Made by a program: the position numbers and the translations under genes. A stretch of 46,952 nucleotides of DNA from Planctomycetota bacterium (GTDB taxonomy: Bacteria > Planctomycetota > Phycisphaerae > WQYP01): NCBI GenBank assembly GCA_021831565.1, contig JAKBMM010000017.1, positions 1 through 46,952 of the forward strand. The letters run 5' to 3'. Positions 7,224 to 15,367 of this stretch are shown piece after piece. The notes beneath the pieces are model-generated. The model searched no databases, was not told where the DNA came from, and saw nothing but the letters and a program-made list of their open reading frames with translations. Numbering within the stretch: the stretch's first letter is position 1; each line of letters begins with the position of its first letter.

Positions 7224-8300
7224 CTATATATATTTGTCGCCATACTTAGCAGACAACAATTCCACCATCTGCTTGACGTTCTGGTCTTTCCCGGACGCAC
7301 AGACCAGGGTGGCGGCGGGAGTATGAATCAGCGTAATCCCGCGGACTCCGATCACCGCGAATAAGTGTTCCGTCTGGGAAACCGCCAGCACATCGCCGGA
7401 GTCGATGGTCGCCAGATCGCAGCCGACGGCCCGATGGCCGTGCTTGTCCGGCGCAACAGTGGCGGAAAAACTCTCCCAGTTTCCGACATCCAGCCAGCGC
7501 ACCGGCATGGGAATCATGGCCACGTGCGGCGCTTTTTCCAGCACGGCATAGTCAATGCTTATTTTCGGCAGCGCCGGATAAACTTCCTGGAGAACGCTCT
7601 GATAACGCGGCGTATCCCAGGCCTGGGCGATGCGCATCACTCCCTGGTACGATTCCGGCAAATGCCGCTGAAGCTGCTGGAGTATGCTTGCCGCCTTCCA
7701 CACGAACATTCCGCTGTTCCAGCAGTATTGTCCGGAAGCCAGATATTCCCCGGCCGTCGCGGGGGAAGGCTTTTCACGAAAGGCCGCCACGCGGCAGGCC
7801 GGCTCCAATCCCGGCAGCGGGCCCCCGTTGCGTATGTAACCGTAGCCCGTGGCCGGACAAGTCGGAACAATGCCGAACGTAACCAGAAACTCCGGCGATT
7901 TTTCAACGGTCTGGAATCCCAGAGAAAGACAGCGCTGAAACTCGTCGATGGGTTCAATGATGTGATCGGCGGTAAGCACCGCCAGAACGGCATCCGGATC
8001 CATACGAAAAAGGATGGCGGCCGAAAAGGCCACCGCGTTGGCGGTATCGCGCCCCACCGGTTCGCCCAGCAGTTGATTCTCCGGAAGCATGGCCAGTTCA
8101 TCCAGCGCCTGGCGGGCGTAAACGGACGAAGTGCATACAAAAATCCGGGATGGATCGATCAACCCGCGCAGCCGGCCAACGGCGATTTCCAACAGCGATT
8201 TTCCGCCGATCAAACGCAGAAGCTGCTTGGGACGCCGGCGGGTGGAGAGCGGCCATAACCGCGTGCCCGTTCCACCGGCCATAATTACGCCATGACGCAT
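7224..8300 (-). CDS. manC: Mannose-1-phosphate guanylyltransferase
   Basis: A 358-residue sugar nucleotidyltransferase that makes GDP-mannose from mannose 1-phosphate and GTP, feeding glycan and envelope synthesis. The N-terminal signature GVIMAGGTGTRLWPLSTRRR followed by PKQLL is the nucleotide-binding loop of the family. VLTADHII supplies the metal-binding region, and the family's EKP, WNSGMFVW and SIDYAVLEK stretches are all present in order. ATG 8300 has GGGAGAT just upstream and is chosen over more distal in-frame starts. The protein is the short form, without the phosphomannose isomerase domain of bifunctional ManC enzymes, so the symbol is by analogy. It is divergent from the secreted protein gene at 8456. 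Confidence 0.9.
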   Translation of the reverse strand: MRHGVIMAGGTGTRLWPLSTRRRPKQLLRLIGGKSLLEIAVGRLRGLIDPSRIFVCTSSVYARQALDELAMLPENQLLGEPVGRDTANAVAFSAAILFRMDPDAVLAVLTADHIIEPIDEFQRCLSLGFQTVEKSPEFLVTFGIVPTCPATGYGYIRNGGPLPGLEPACRVAAFREKPSPATAGEYLASGQYCWNSGMFVWKAASILQQLQRHLPESYQGVMRIAQAWDTPRYQSVLQEVYPALPKISIDYAVLEKAPHVAMIPMPVRWLDVGNWESFSATVAPDKHGHRAVGCDLATIDSGDVLAVSQTEHLFAVIGVRGITLIHTPAATLVCASGKDQNVKQMVELLSAKYGDKYI

Positions 8301-8455
8301 GGATATCTCCCTGCAATAGACCAGCTCGTCCGTGCCGGTGTTAGTCAAACTGAGCGGATCGCCCGGCGCCGGTAACGCGTGCCGGCGCAGCGCGAGTATA
8401 TAATCAACCGGCGGCGGCAGGAAAACAACCAAAAAAACGACCGGAGAAGTCCAAG

Positions 8456-10147
8456 ATGCATCCACGATGGAATTGGAAGGCCTTGATTTTCTGGCTGGCG
8501 ATCCCCAGCGCTGCGCTGGCGCGGGCCGCGCCCCCTTCGCCGACGACCGCCCCAGCCATTCTCCCGCTGAACCGTCCGGCAACCCCAACGCCGCGCCGGA
8601 TGCCGCGGGTCACGCTCGCCAAGCCCCATCTGAATCCCGGCGCGCCGGCACGCGAATTTTCACTGCCGGCCGCGTTCTGGAACGAACACCTCACCAACTG
8701 GCTGGATGTGGCGCTGTGCGGACGGCCCAGTAATTTTCTGCATGAAACCATCTTAAGTATTCCGACCACCCGTTCCATCGTCAGGCGGGCATTCGGCCGC
8801 ATCGGCTTTCATCCGGCGAGCGAATGGGCGCCAAGTCTTGCGAATTTCGCCGCCATTCGCGGCCAACCGGTCTTGATACTGGTTCGTTTCCGCCGGCACG
8901 CCATCATGCAAACTTTCCCGCTGGAAGAACTCATCAGCCTCCGCGGATGGAATACCGCCATCGGACCGTTCGGCTGGCTTTACCTGGGCACGCCCCTTCC
9001 CTATCCCGCGCCCGCGGCGGTGCGCGGCGCCCGCGGTGGACAATCCGTATCGCCCAACGCAATTCTTGCCGACGATCCTCAGATCGCCATGCAGTTTCGC
9101 GGTATTATCCATCAATCGCAGGCCTTGTTGGATTTTCCCCTATGTTTTGACGACTGGATTTATCCGAATATCCGCTATTACCGCAATGTGTCGGTGTTGC
9201 CGTGGCGGGTCTTTAACAGCAATGGCGCGATCCCGGCCCAAGTGATATTCCGCCGGGTATCGCAAGCGGCATACCTCAAAACCGCCTCCCGCTACTGGCA
9301 CAATCGGCGGTACGCCCGGTATATCCTCAAACAGATTCCACTTGCGAAAGTGATTGACAAGGTCCGGCGCCGGCTCTGGAAACTCAAATCCGCCGAACGA
9401 CGGCGCTGGAATCATTCCCGGGCCATCGCGCGCTGCGCCGTCCGCCTGCAATCCTGTTATGCCGCCCTGGACGCCGCCTGGATAGATTGGGACTATGCCC
9501 ACGCCCATTTTCACGCGGAATCGAACCGGACCCGCAACCAGGTTCGCCGGCAGGCGTTGTGGTTCAAACAGCATATTGATCAGAAGCGTTCGCAGTATCA
9601 TCAACTCTGGCTGGCCACGGTGGCAAAAGATCAACTCTTGGCCCTGGAAAAGAAACCAGGTCAAAAAACGGATACGCGGCGCATCGCCGTCCTGCGCGCG
9701 GCCGAGCTTGCCGCGCGCAGTCGCTCCCTGCTGGACGCAAACCGGCAATCGCTGTCTTTCTGGGAGCGCAAGAAAAAACATCTTGCACCGAATGATCCGC
9801 GCAAGGCCTGGGCCGCCGACATCCGCGCCAATCTGGCTCTGGCGCAAGCCCGACGGAGGTTGGGGAAAGAGGGAATCGCCTATGCCAGAGCGATTAAGAG
9901 CGGCGGCAAGGCGCGGATTGCCGCAGCGCAACAAAAGTATATGCCGGCCCTGTTGCGTCAATTCCTGGCCGCGGCGCGGGTTCAACTCGTGCGAATCAAC
10001 TTCCGCATTGCCGAGGACCGAGGGCTTGTTCCACCGGCGCAGATGGCGGCGCTCCAAAAACAAAGAGCGGCGATACAAAAGAACATGCAACGCTACCAAA
10101 ACCAGATGGCCCAACTCGCCCCGGCGCCGCCGGCAACGCGGCCATAA
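8456..10147 (+). CDS. Secreted coiled-coil protein of unknown function
   Basis: I do not recognise this 563-residue protein. It begins with a clear signal peptide (LIFWLAIPSAALARA, about residues 10-24), so it should be exported. A proline- and alanine-rich linker follows, then a domain of about 60-260 with aromatic-rich stretches such as DFPLCFDDWIYPNIRYYR. The second half is strongly basic, alanine-, glutamine- and arginine-rich and predicted helical, consistent with a long coiled coil, ending in a proline-rich tail. ATG 8456 has GGAGAAG a few bases upstream and a TATATAAT-like sequence near 8397. It is transcribed away from the manC-type gene, with no close neighbours on its own strand. 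It may be a lineage-specific periplasmic or surface protein. Confidence 0.75.
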   Translation: MHPRWNWKALIFWLAIPSAALARAAPPSPTTAPAILPLNRPATPTPRRMPRVTLAKPHLNPGAPAREFSLPAAFWNEHLTNWLDVALCGRPSNFLHETILSIPTTRSIVRRAFGRIGFHPASEWAPSLANFAAIRGQPVLILVRFRRHAIMQTFPLEELISLRGWNTAIGPFGWLYLGTPLPYPAPAAVRGARGGQSVSPNAILADDPQIAMQFRGIIHQSQALLDFPLCFDDWIYPNIRYYRNVSVLPWRVFNSNGAIPAQVIFRRVSQAAYLKTASRYWHNRRYARYILKQIPLAKVIDKVRRRLWKLKSAERRRWNHSRAIARCAVRLQSCYAALDAAWIDWDYAHAHFHAESNRTRNQVRRQALWFKQHIDQKRSQYHQLWLATVAKDQLLALEKKPGQKTDTRRIAVLRAAELAARSRSLLDANRQSLSFWERKKKHLAPNDPRKAWAADIRANLALAQARRRLGKEGIAYARAIKSGGKARIAAAQQKYMPALLRQFLAAARVQLVRINFRIAEDRGLVPPAQMAALQKQRAAIQKNMQRYQNQMAQLAPAPPATRP

Positions 10148-10194
10148 CCGCAACTTTTAATTGAAGACGCGGCTGCGCGCAATTAAGCAATATC

Positions 10195-10342
10195 GTAACC
10201 ATTTACGGGTAAAAAGCGGTAAAACAAAGCGAATTTCGCATGATTTTGACGAACGAAAACGGTCCTCAAATTGGCCTTTCAGACGATGGGAATCAAAGAT
10301 TTCCCCCAAGAAAAGAACTATTTAGACCCCGTGAATGGTTAC
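10195..10342. repeat. R1-like element with diverged interior
   Basis: GTAACCATTTACGGG at 10195-10209 is complemented by CCCGTGAATGGTTAC at 10328-10342. The total length (148 bp) matches the R1 family, but the interior is AT-rich and unrelated to the other copies. It ends eight bases before the -35 box of the next gene. The rest of the 10148-10437 interval shows no gene. Confidence 0.55.
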
Positions 10343-10350
10343 TTTTGATT

Positions 10351-10379
10351 TTGACAGACAAAACGTTTAATAGTACAAT
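10351..10379 (+). promoter_or_regulatory. Strong sigma70-type promoter
   Basis: TTGACA at 10351-10356 and TACAAT at 10374-10379 are separated by exactly 17 bases, a near-consensus housekeeping promoter. It is the best promoter match noticed in the window and lies 58 bases before the ATG at 10438. Confidence 0.7.
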
Positions 10380-10437
10380 CAAAAAATGCTCAAAGCAATT
10401 TTCTGTATTGCTGCAAAACTTCTCTAAGGAGCTAAAA

Positions 10438-11556
10438 ATGGTTGAGCGTGAAAATGAGCATAATGAAGATCAGCAAAAACTCAAAGACCGTATGCTTCGC
10501 ATAGTTAATTATTATGATGGCCATTTAGGAAACAAAAAGCTTCGAAAGGAGTTTATAGATAGCTCAAAGGACGATGGGCAGCAGGTGACTGACGCTGATT
10601 TTGAGCGAATAAGATCGGAACTCATTCGTGATGGTTTGTTAAAGAAAGCCCGAGGAATGGGTGGTGCAACCTCTCTCGTCTCCCAGGATGCCGTGCAGCA
10701 ACAAAAAGAGGAACCGCCCATGACCAATGCTCCTACCGACTGGCAGCGCAATCTCCTCGTGGAAATAGTTAAAAAAAGTGGACATGAGGGGCGCATTGGC
10801 AACAAGAAACTGCGCGATGAATTCATCAGCCAATCGCAGAAAGACCACGGAGAAACAGTTACTGAAGATGATTTCTGGAAGATTCGAAATGGCCTTGTTC
10901 TCGACGGAGTGTTGGAGAAGGGGTTGGGAAAAGGTGGGGCGACTTTATTGTCTGAATCTGGGCGGATAACAACCAAGCCGCGCACGGAGTTTTTGGGGAA
11001 AAAGAAAGATAAAAGTCAGATAGAATCCACCCTATATGAACCTTTCTGCCGGACCGTAGGCAAGCAATATGCAAGCAGCAATCCAGAAGTTCAGTATATC
11101 TCAGAAGCATCCGCGAACCAAGGGGCGAGAACCACGGGTGGCAAATGGACACGACCGGACGTCAAGATTGTCACTGTTCTAAGTTTTGATTTTATTCCAG
11201 GGAAGTGGGTCGAAATTATCACCTACGAGTTAAAGCCAAAAAATGATTTTGGGATAACAGGAGTCTTCGAGGCTGCCGCCCATCGCGCATTTGCCAACAA
11301 GAGCTACTTGGCCATCCAAGTCGAAAAAGACAAAGACGGCGATTTAGACAGTGACGAGGACTTCGTTCGACTCCGGCGTGAATGTGATAGACTAGGTGTC
11401 GGCCTAACAACATTCGAGGACCCCGACGATTGGGAGACATTCACGGAACACATTCCTCCCAAACCCAATACCCCCGATCCCGCGGAAATGAATAAATTTA
11501 TCAATGCTCAGATAAACGATGAAAATAAGAATAAACTGAAAAAATTGCTACGGTAG
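10438..11556 (+). CDS. Tandem winged-helix protein with a putative PD-(D/E)XK nuclease domain
   Basis: This 372-residue protein is unlike its neighbours: lysine-, asparagine- and glutamate-rich, encoded by AT-richer DNA, and with its own near-consensus promoter. It contains two copies of one module (about 12-85 and 100-170). Each has an N-terminal helix, an IGNKKLR or LGNKKLR element, an (E/Q)xVTxxDFxxIR segment and a GKGGAT or GMGGAT turn, as in winged-helix domains. The C-terminal region (about 190-335) holds RPD with D241 and, 23 residues later, E264-L-K266 in TYELKPK, matching a PD-(D/E)XK nuclease core. AAGGAG precedes ATG 10438; upstream in-frame starts lack such a site. No methylase or partner gene is adjacent. 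Restriction or another anti-invader role is inferred from domain logic only. Confidence 0.75.
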   Translation: MVERENEHNEDQQKLKDRMLRIVNYYDGHLGNKKLRKEFIDSSKDDGQQVTDADFERIRSELIRDGLLKKARGMGGATSLVSQDAVQQQKEEPPMTNAPTDWQRNLLVEIVKKSGHEGRIGNKKLRDEFISQSQKDHGETVTEDDFWKIRNGLVLDGVLEKGLGKGGATLLSESGRITTKPRTEFLGKKKDKSQIESTLYEPFCRTVGKQYASSNPEVQYISEASANQGARTTGGKWTRPDVKIVTVLSFDFIPGKWVEIITYELKPKNDFGITGVFEAAAHRAFANKSYLAIQVEKDKDGDLDSDEDFVRLRRECDRLGVGLTTFEDPDDWETFTEHIPPKPNTPDPAEMNKFINAQINDENKNKLKKLLR

Positions 11557-11583
11557 AATTCGCCCTTGAGAAAGAGGTGGGGG

Positions 11584-11715
11584 CTACCCTTCGATCGCAT
11601 GATCCATGCACAAATCGATCTGAAGGATCTGTTTGCCGCCGTCCGGATTTTCGCCCAGCACTTCAGTCAAATGCACAATCGTCGGTCGCGGGCATTTCAC
11701 ACACGGCACGCACAT
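11584..11715 (-). CDS. Small zinc-finger protein, McsA/UvrB-motif-like (43 aa)
   Basis: A short frame encodes MCVPCVKCPRPTIVHLTEVL, then a 14-residue linker, then LQIDLCMDHAIEG. The C2/C5/C8 cysteines and the C36-x2-H39 pair, around a 'TIVHLTE' strand, resemble the zinc-binding N-terminus of McsA and related proteins. AGAGG lies seven bases before the ATG. It is the next gene on the same strand after argD, 86 bases away. It may be a stand-alone zinc ribbon or a truncated larger protein. The match to McsA is by motif pattern only. Confidence 0.5.
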   Translation of the reverse strand: MCVPCVKCPRPTIVHLTEVLGENPDGGKQILQIDLCMDHAIEG

Positions 11716-11801
11716 AGCGCAACCTCTTGCGAAAAACACGATATCCGGAACCGCCGCCCGGCGGTCCCGCTTATTATTCTACGCCGGCCGGGGGAGCCAA
11801 A

Positions 11802-12983
11802 TCAGACGCTTTCCATCGCCCGCTGAAGTATATCCAGGGCCTGCTCCATCTGGGGGCGGGTGATTACCAGCGAGGGGCAGATTCTAAGAACGTTCTTGCG
11901 CGTTGCATTGATTACCAGGCCGTGGTCCAGCGCGGCCCGCACCACCGGCGCCGCATCCGGCAGCGTCATCTCCACACCGATAAACAAACCAAGACCGCGC
12001 ACCTGCGCAATGCGGCGCGGGGCGCAACGGAAATTTTTTATGGCGTCGCTTAAGAAGACCCCGGCTTGCCGTGCATGCTCGATAAGGTTTTGCCGCTCCA
12101 GCACATCAAAGACGGCGGCGGCGGCGGCGGCGCAGATCGGATTTCCGCCGAGCGTGCAGCCATGCGTCGTCGGTTGGAAGAAGACGGCCCACTGGGGGCG
12201 CGCCAGAATCGCCCCCACCGGCAACCCACCGCCCAGCGCCTTGCCAAGCGCCATGATGTCCGGAACCACGCCGTAATGCTGGTGACCGAAGTAGCGGCCG
12301 GTACGCCCCACGCCCGTCCAAACTTCGTCAAAAATCAACGCCGCACCGTGCTTGTCGCACAATCGGCGGACCTGGTGGAGGTAGTCCTCCGAGGGCATAT
12401 TGACGCCACCTTCTCCCTGCACCGGCTCGACGATCACGGCGGATACGGTTGCATCCATCTGCGCTTCCAGCGCGGCGACGTCATTGAACGGAACATGGAT
12501 AAAGCCTTCCAATAGCGGAGTAAAACCATTTCGCGCCGGTCCGGCCGTCGCCGAGAGCGCCCCCATGGTCCGGCCATGAAACGCCTGGAGCATGGCGATG
12601 GTACGAGTACGCGCCGGCCCTCCGGAAATGCGCGCCAACTTCAAGGCCGCCTCCACCGCCTCCGCTCCGCTATGGCAGAAAAACACCCGACCCGGGAAGC
12701 TTTTGGAAACAATCTGTTCCGCCAGCCGAATCTGCGGTTCGCTGTAAAACTGATTGCCGACATGCCAGAGGGTTTGCGCCTGCCGCTGGACGGCGTTCAC
12801 CAGCGCGGGATGGCAGTGACCCAGAATGCTTCCGCCGAACCCGGCGAAAAAATCAAGGTACTGCCGGCCCGCCGCATCCCAGAGGAGCGCCCCATCTCCA
12901 CGGACAAACACCACCGGCAGCTTGCCGTAGTTTCCAATCAACGCCTGTTCATGGCGCTGAATCAATTCGGCCTGCAAACTCAT
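11802..12983 (-). CDS. argD: Acetylornithine aminotransferase (class III)
   Basis: A 393-residue class III PLP aminotransferase, most like ArgD, which converts N-acetylglutamate semialdehyde to N-acetylornithine in arginine synthesis. Diagnostic features are YLDFFAGFGGSILGHCHP, FFCHSGAEAVEAALKLAR, the phosphate-binding AFHGRTMGALSATA, VEPVQGEGG, and the aspartate-containing LIFDEVWTGVGRTG. The PLP lysine is in MALGKALGGGLPVGA. The length is typical of ArgD. Related class III enzymes acting on ornithine or 4-aminobutyrate share these motifs, so the substrate is likely rather than certain. It lies alone between dnaG and the 43-residue zinc protein, on the same strand as both. Confidence 0.87.
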   Translation of the reverse strand: MSLQAELIQRHEQALIGNYGKLPVVFVRGDGALLWDAAGRQYLDFFAGFGGSILGHCHPALVNAVQRQAQTLWHVGNQFYSEPQIRLAEQIVSKSFPGRVFFCHSGAEAVEAALKLARISGGPARTRTIAMLQAFHGRTMGALSATAGPARNGFTPLLEGFIHVPFNDVAALEAQMDATVSAVIVEPVQGEGGVNMPSEDYLHQVRRLCDKHGAALIFDEVWTGVGRTGRYFGHQHYGVVPDIMALGKALGGGLPVGAILARPQWAVFFQPTTHGCTLGGNPICAAAAAAVFDVLERQNLIEHARQAGVFLSDAIKNFRCAPRRIAQVRGLGLFIGVEMTLPDAAPVVRAALDHGLVINATRKNVLRICPSLVITRPQMEQALDILQRAMESV

Positions 12984-13131
12984 TATGAAAACTCCAACCT
13001 ATCGCACAATCATAATGAAAAAGATGTTATCGGCTTGCCCAGGCGGGGACAACCCACATGCCGCGGCGAGGGAGTACTTCGGACCTGATGGGAAAGGCGG
13101 CAAGAACCTTGATAATTTTCCAAACCGGCTC

Positions 13132-15018
13132 TTAACGTTTTTCCGGCAGGATACGCGGACCGAGCACCCGCTGGTTCATACCCAACCGGTGCGCTTCCTG
13201 GGCGCGGCGCAGCAAATCAGCAAGAGGATCAGGCGGGTCGGTAGTTTCGCCAGGCGGCGGTTCTTCCGATCCGCCTCCGGGCACTTTTTTGAGCAAGGCG
13301 AGAGCGTCGGCGATTTTTTCCTTAAGATTTCCTCCCTCGGCCTCGGTCTGGGCCTCCACAGCCGCCCGCACCAGAGCGGGCGTTTGCAAATTGGCCAGAA
13401 AATCAGCCAGGGAACATTTCGTCAGGTCGGCGGCGCCATCGAGATATGCCAGCAGAACGGCAGCCAGCGGCGCCAGCCGGTCGGGCGAGAAAAGCTTCCA
13501 ATCGATATCCTGACTGAACTGGCGATAAAGGGAAAAATCCGTCAGCAACGAACCGAGAATCCATTGCTCCGCCCGCAATAAACCGCTATCGCAACGCCGC
13601 GATGGTTCGGACAAGGAATCTACGGTTGGGGCTTGCCGGTCCGACGGCGGCGCCGTTCGTCCGAGACGAATGATCGTCCGGTGGACCTCTTCCAGCGGCA
13701 TGCCGATCCGCTGCGCGAGATTTTGTTCCAGCAAGCCCCGGCGGATGGGATCGGTACGCTCGTTCAACACCGCGGCGGCCACCAGGCGCAGCATGGCCAG
13801 GGAAGCATCCTGTTTTCTCGTCAACGATCCGCCAGCTTTCAAAACGCCAACCAACTGCTCCCATTTGTATTCCAAGGCGTCCTGGGCGCCGGCAAGCAGG
13901 CCGGCAAACGCCGCCCCGCCGCGGGCGATGCAGAAATCACACGGGTCCTTGCCCTCGGATATGTGAGTAATACATACGTCGATCGGATAAGGCAGCAGCA
14001 ATTCGATGGCTCGATCGACGGCGCGGATGCCGGCTTCGTCGTTGTCGAACACCAGCACCAGACGGTTGCAGAACCGCCGCAGCAGAACGACATGTCGCTC
14101 GGTCAGGGCAGTGCCAAGGGTGGCCAGAACATGGGTGGCGCCGCTCTGGTGGCAGGCGATCACATCCATGTAGCCTTCGACAATTACCGCCGTCCCGGTG
14201 CGGATAATTTCCCGGCGGGCGCGGTGGAGCCCATAAAGCGTCTCGCGTTTGGAAAAGATGGCTGTTTCCGGCGAATTGAGGTATTTGGGATTGACGGGAC
14301 GCGGATCGTTCGCGGTGGAAGACGCCGATTCTTCCGGCAGCGACGGCGCCGGCAAAATTCGCCCGCCGAAACCGATGATATGATCGCTCGGATCAAGAAT
14401 AGGAAAAATCACACGATTGCGGAACACATCGAAAGGGCTGCCATCGGTCCGGCGTTTGAGCAGGCCGACGGCAAGAAGACTTTCGTCGGCTATGCCGCAG
14501 CGGGCGGCGGCCTGGACCATGCCGGTCCAGTTGTCCGGAGCGAAACCGAGCTGAAAGTTTTCGATGGTTTCGTCGCGCAATCCCCGCGAGCGCAAATAGT
14601 CCATGGCCGGCCGCCCCCCCGGCGCGACAAGATTCGCCCGGAAATATTCGGCCGCCCATGAATTGGCGGCGAGCATCTTTTCCCGGAGCGACGCTTCCTG
14701 TTGGCGCGCGGGATCGTTGGCGCGGTAGTCGGGCAGCTTGACGCCGTAGCGTTGCGCGAGAAAACGCAGCGCCTCACCCGCCGACATTTTGTGATAATTC
14801 TCAACGAAACGGAATACGTCGCCGCCGGCGGCGCAGACAAAACAATAATAAATCTGCTTCCGGGGCGAAACATACATGGAAGGGCGGCGGTCGTCATGGA
14901 AGGGACATAACCCCAGCAGCTCTTTTCCCGCCGGCTTGAGCGCAATGTGATCACCGATGATTTCTTCAATCCGCGCTGCGTGGCGAACCATCTGAAAAAC
15001 ATGAGATGAATCACCCAT
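13132..15018 (-). CDS. dnaG: DNA primase
   Basis: The replicative primase, 628 residues, making RNA primers on the lagging strand. The N-terminal CHC2 zinc finger has C38-x2-H41 and C59-x2-C62 in CPFHDDRRPSMYV and YYCFVCAAGGD. It is followed by the catalytic core (RGLRDETIENFQLGFA) and a Toprim domain (VIVEGYMDVIACHQSG and LVFDNDEAGIRA, with acidic metal ligands). The C-terminal region past about 440 is the less conserved helicase-interacting domain. ATG 15018 (MGDSSHVFQMVRHAA) gives the normal DnaG N-terminus; the frame is open further upstream but without family similarity. No rpoD or rpsU is adjacent, so the classical macromolecular synthesis operon is not preserved in this window. Confidence 0.95.
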   Translation of the reverse strand: MGDSSHVFQMVRHAARIEEIIGDHIALKPAGKELLGLCPFHDDRRPSMYVSPRKQIYYCFVCAAGGDVFRFVENYHKMSAGEALRFLAQRYGVKLPDYRANDPARQQEASLREKMLAANSWAAEYFRANLVAPGGRPAMDYLRSRGLRDETIENFQLGFAPDNWTGMVQAAARCGIADESLLAVGLLKRRTDGSPFDVFRNRVIFPILDPSDHIIGFGGRILPAPSLPEESASSTANDPRPVNPKYLNSPETAIFSKRETLYGLHRARREIIRTGTAVIVEGYMDVIACHQSGATHVLATLGTALTERHVVLLRRFCNRLVLVFDNDEAGIRAVDRAIELLLPYPIDVCITHISEGKDPCDFCIARGGAAFAGLLAGAQDALEYKWEQLVGVLKAGGSLTRKQDASLAMLRLVAAAVLNERTDPIRRGLLEQNLAQRIGMPLEEVHRTIIRLGRTAPPSDRQAPTVDSLSEPSRRCDSGLLRAEQWILGSLLTDFSLYRQFSQDIDWKLFSPDRLAPLAAVLLAYLDGAADLTKCSLADFLANLQTPALVRAAVEAQTEAEGGNLKEKIADALALLKKVPGGGSEEPPPGETTDPPDPLADLLRRAQEAHRLGMNQRVLGPRILPEKR

Positions 15019-15304
15019 GCCTTTGATTGTAACGAGCGGCGCCGGTTTGCAAACAACGGATACCCCCACCGGAAACCGGGGTTGAGGGAATAAAAAGCTG
15101 AGGCGATGTCCCTTTGCATAAGTCCTGTAATGAGTTTTGGTATGGCTCAATTCGTGTGCAAAAAGCCTTGGAAGAGTCCTATAATATATACAAGATAGCA
15201 GTGCGTAGTAAAATTATGGCCAAATTGGCACTGATTGGACACTTATACCATAAAAGCGAATATTTATTTTATGTTATGAGAATTATTGCTCACGGAAGTT
15301 AAGC
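15019..15304. other. AT-rich intergenic stretch upstream of the Tudor/caspase-like gene
   Basis: This divergent intergenic region is clearly AT-richer than its surroundings from about 15100 onward and contains several TATAAT-like sequences (for example CCTATAATATATAC near 15178). No convincing protein or RNA gene was seen. The base composition suggests foreign DNA or a strong regulatory region for the gene that follows. Confidence 0.4.
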
Positions 15305-15325
15305 ATGGCACAACCCGGCGTCGGG

Positions 15326-15331
15326 TATAAT
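15326..15331 (+). promoter_or_regulatory. TATAAT box upstream of the Tudor/caspase-like gene
   Basis: A perfect TATAAT lies 36 bases before ATG 15368. It would place the transcript start downstream of the alternative ATG at 15305, favouring the later start. Confidence 0.35.
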
Positions 15332-15367
15332 CAGAATGGAATCGGTTCTGTATCGCGAGACAACGCC

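Noticed and set aside
9140-10153. A 337-codon minus-strand frame opposite the secreted coiled-coil protein
   Set aside because: The plus-strand frame has a signal peptide, ribosome site and plausible composition, while this one has none of these.
13633-14661. A 342-codon plus-strand frame opposite dnaG
   Set aside because: It is antisense to dnaG, whose zinc finger and Toprim motifs are intact.
15114-15302. A 62-codon frame in the AT-rich region upstream of the Tudor/caspase-like gene
   Set aside because: It has no ribosome site and no recognisable pattern; the region looks regulatory or foreign non-coding.
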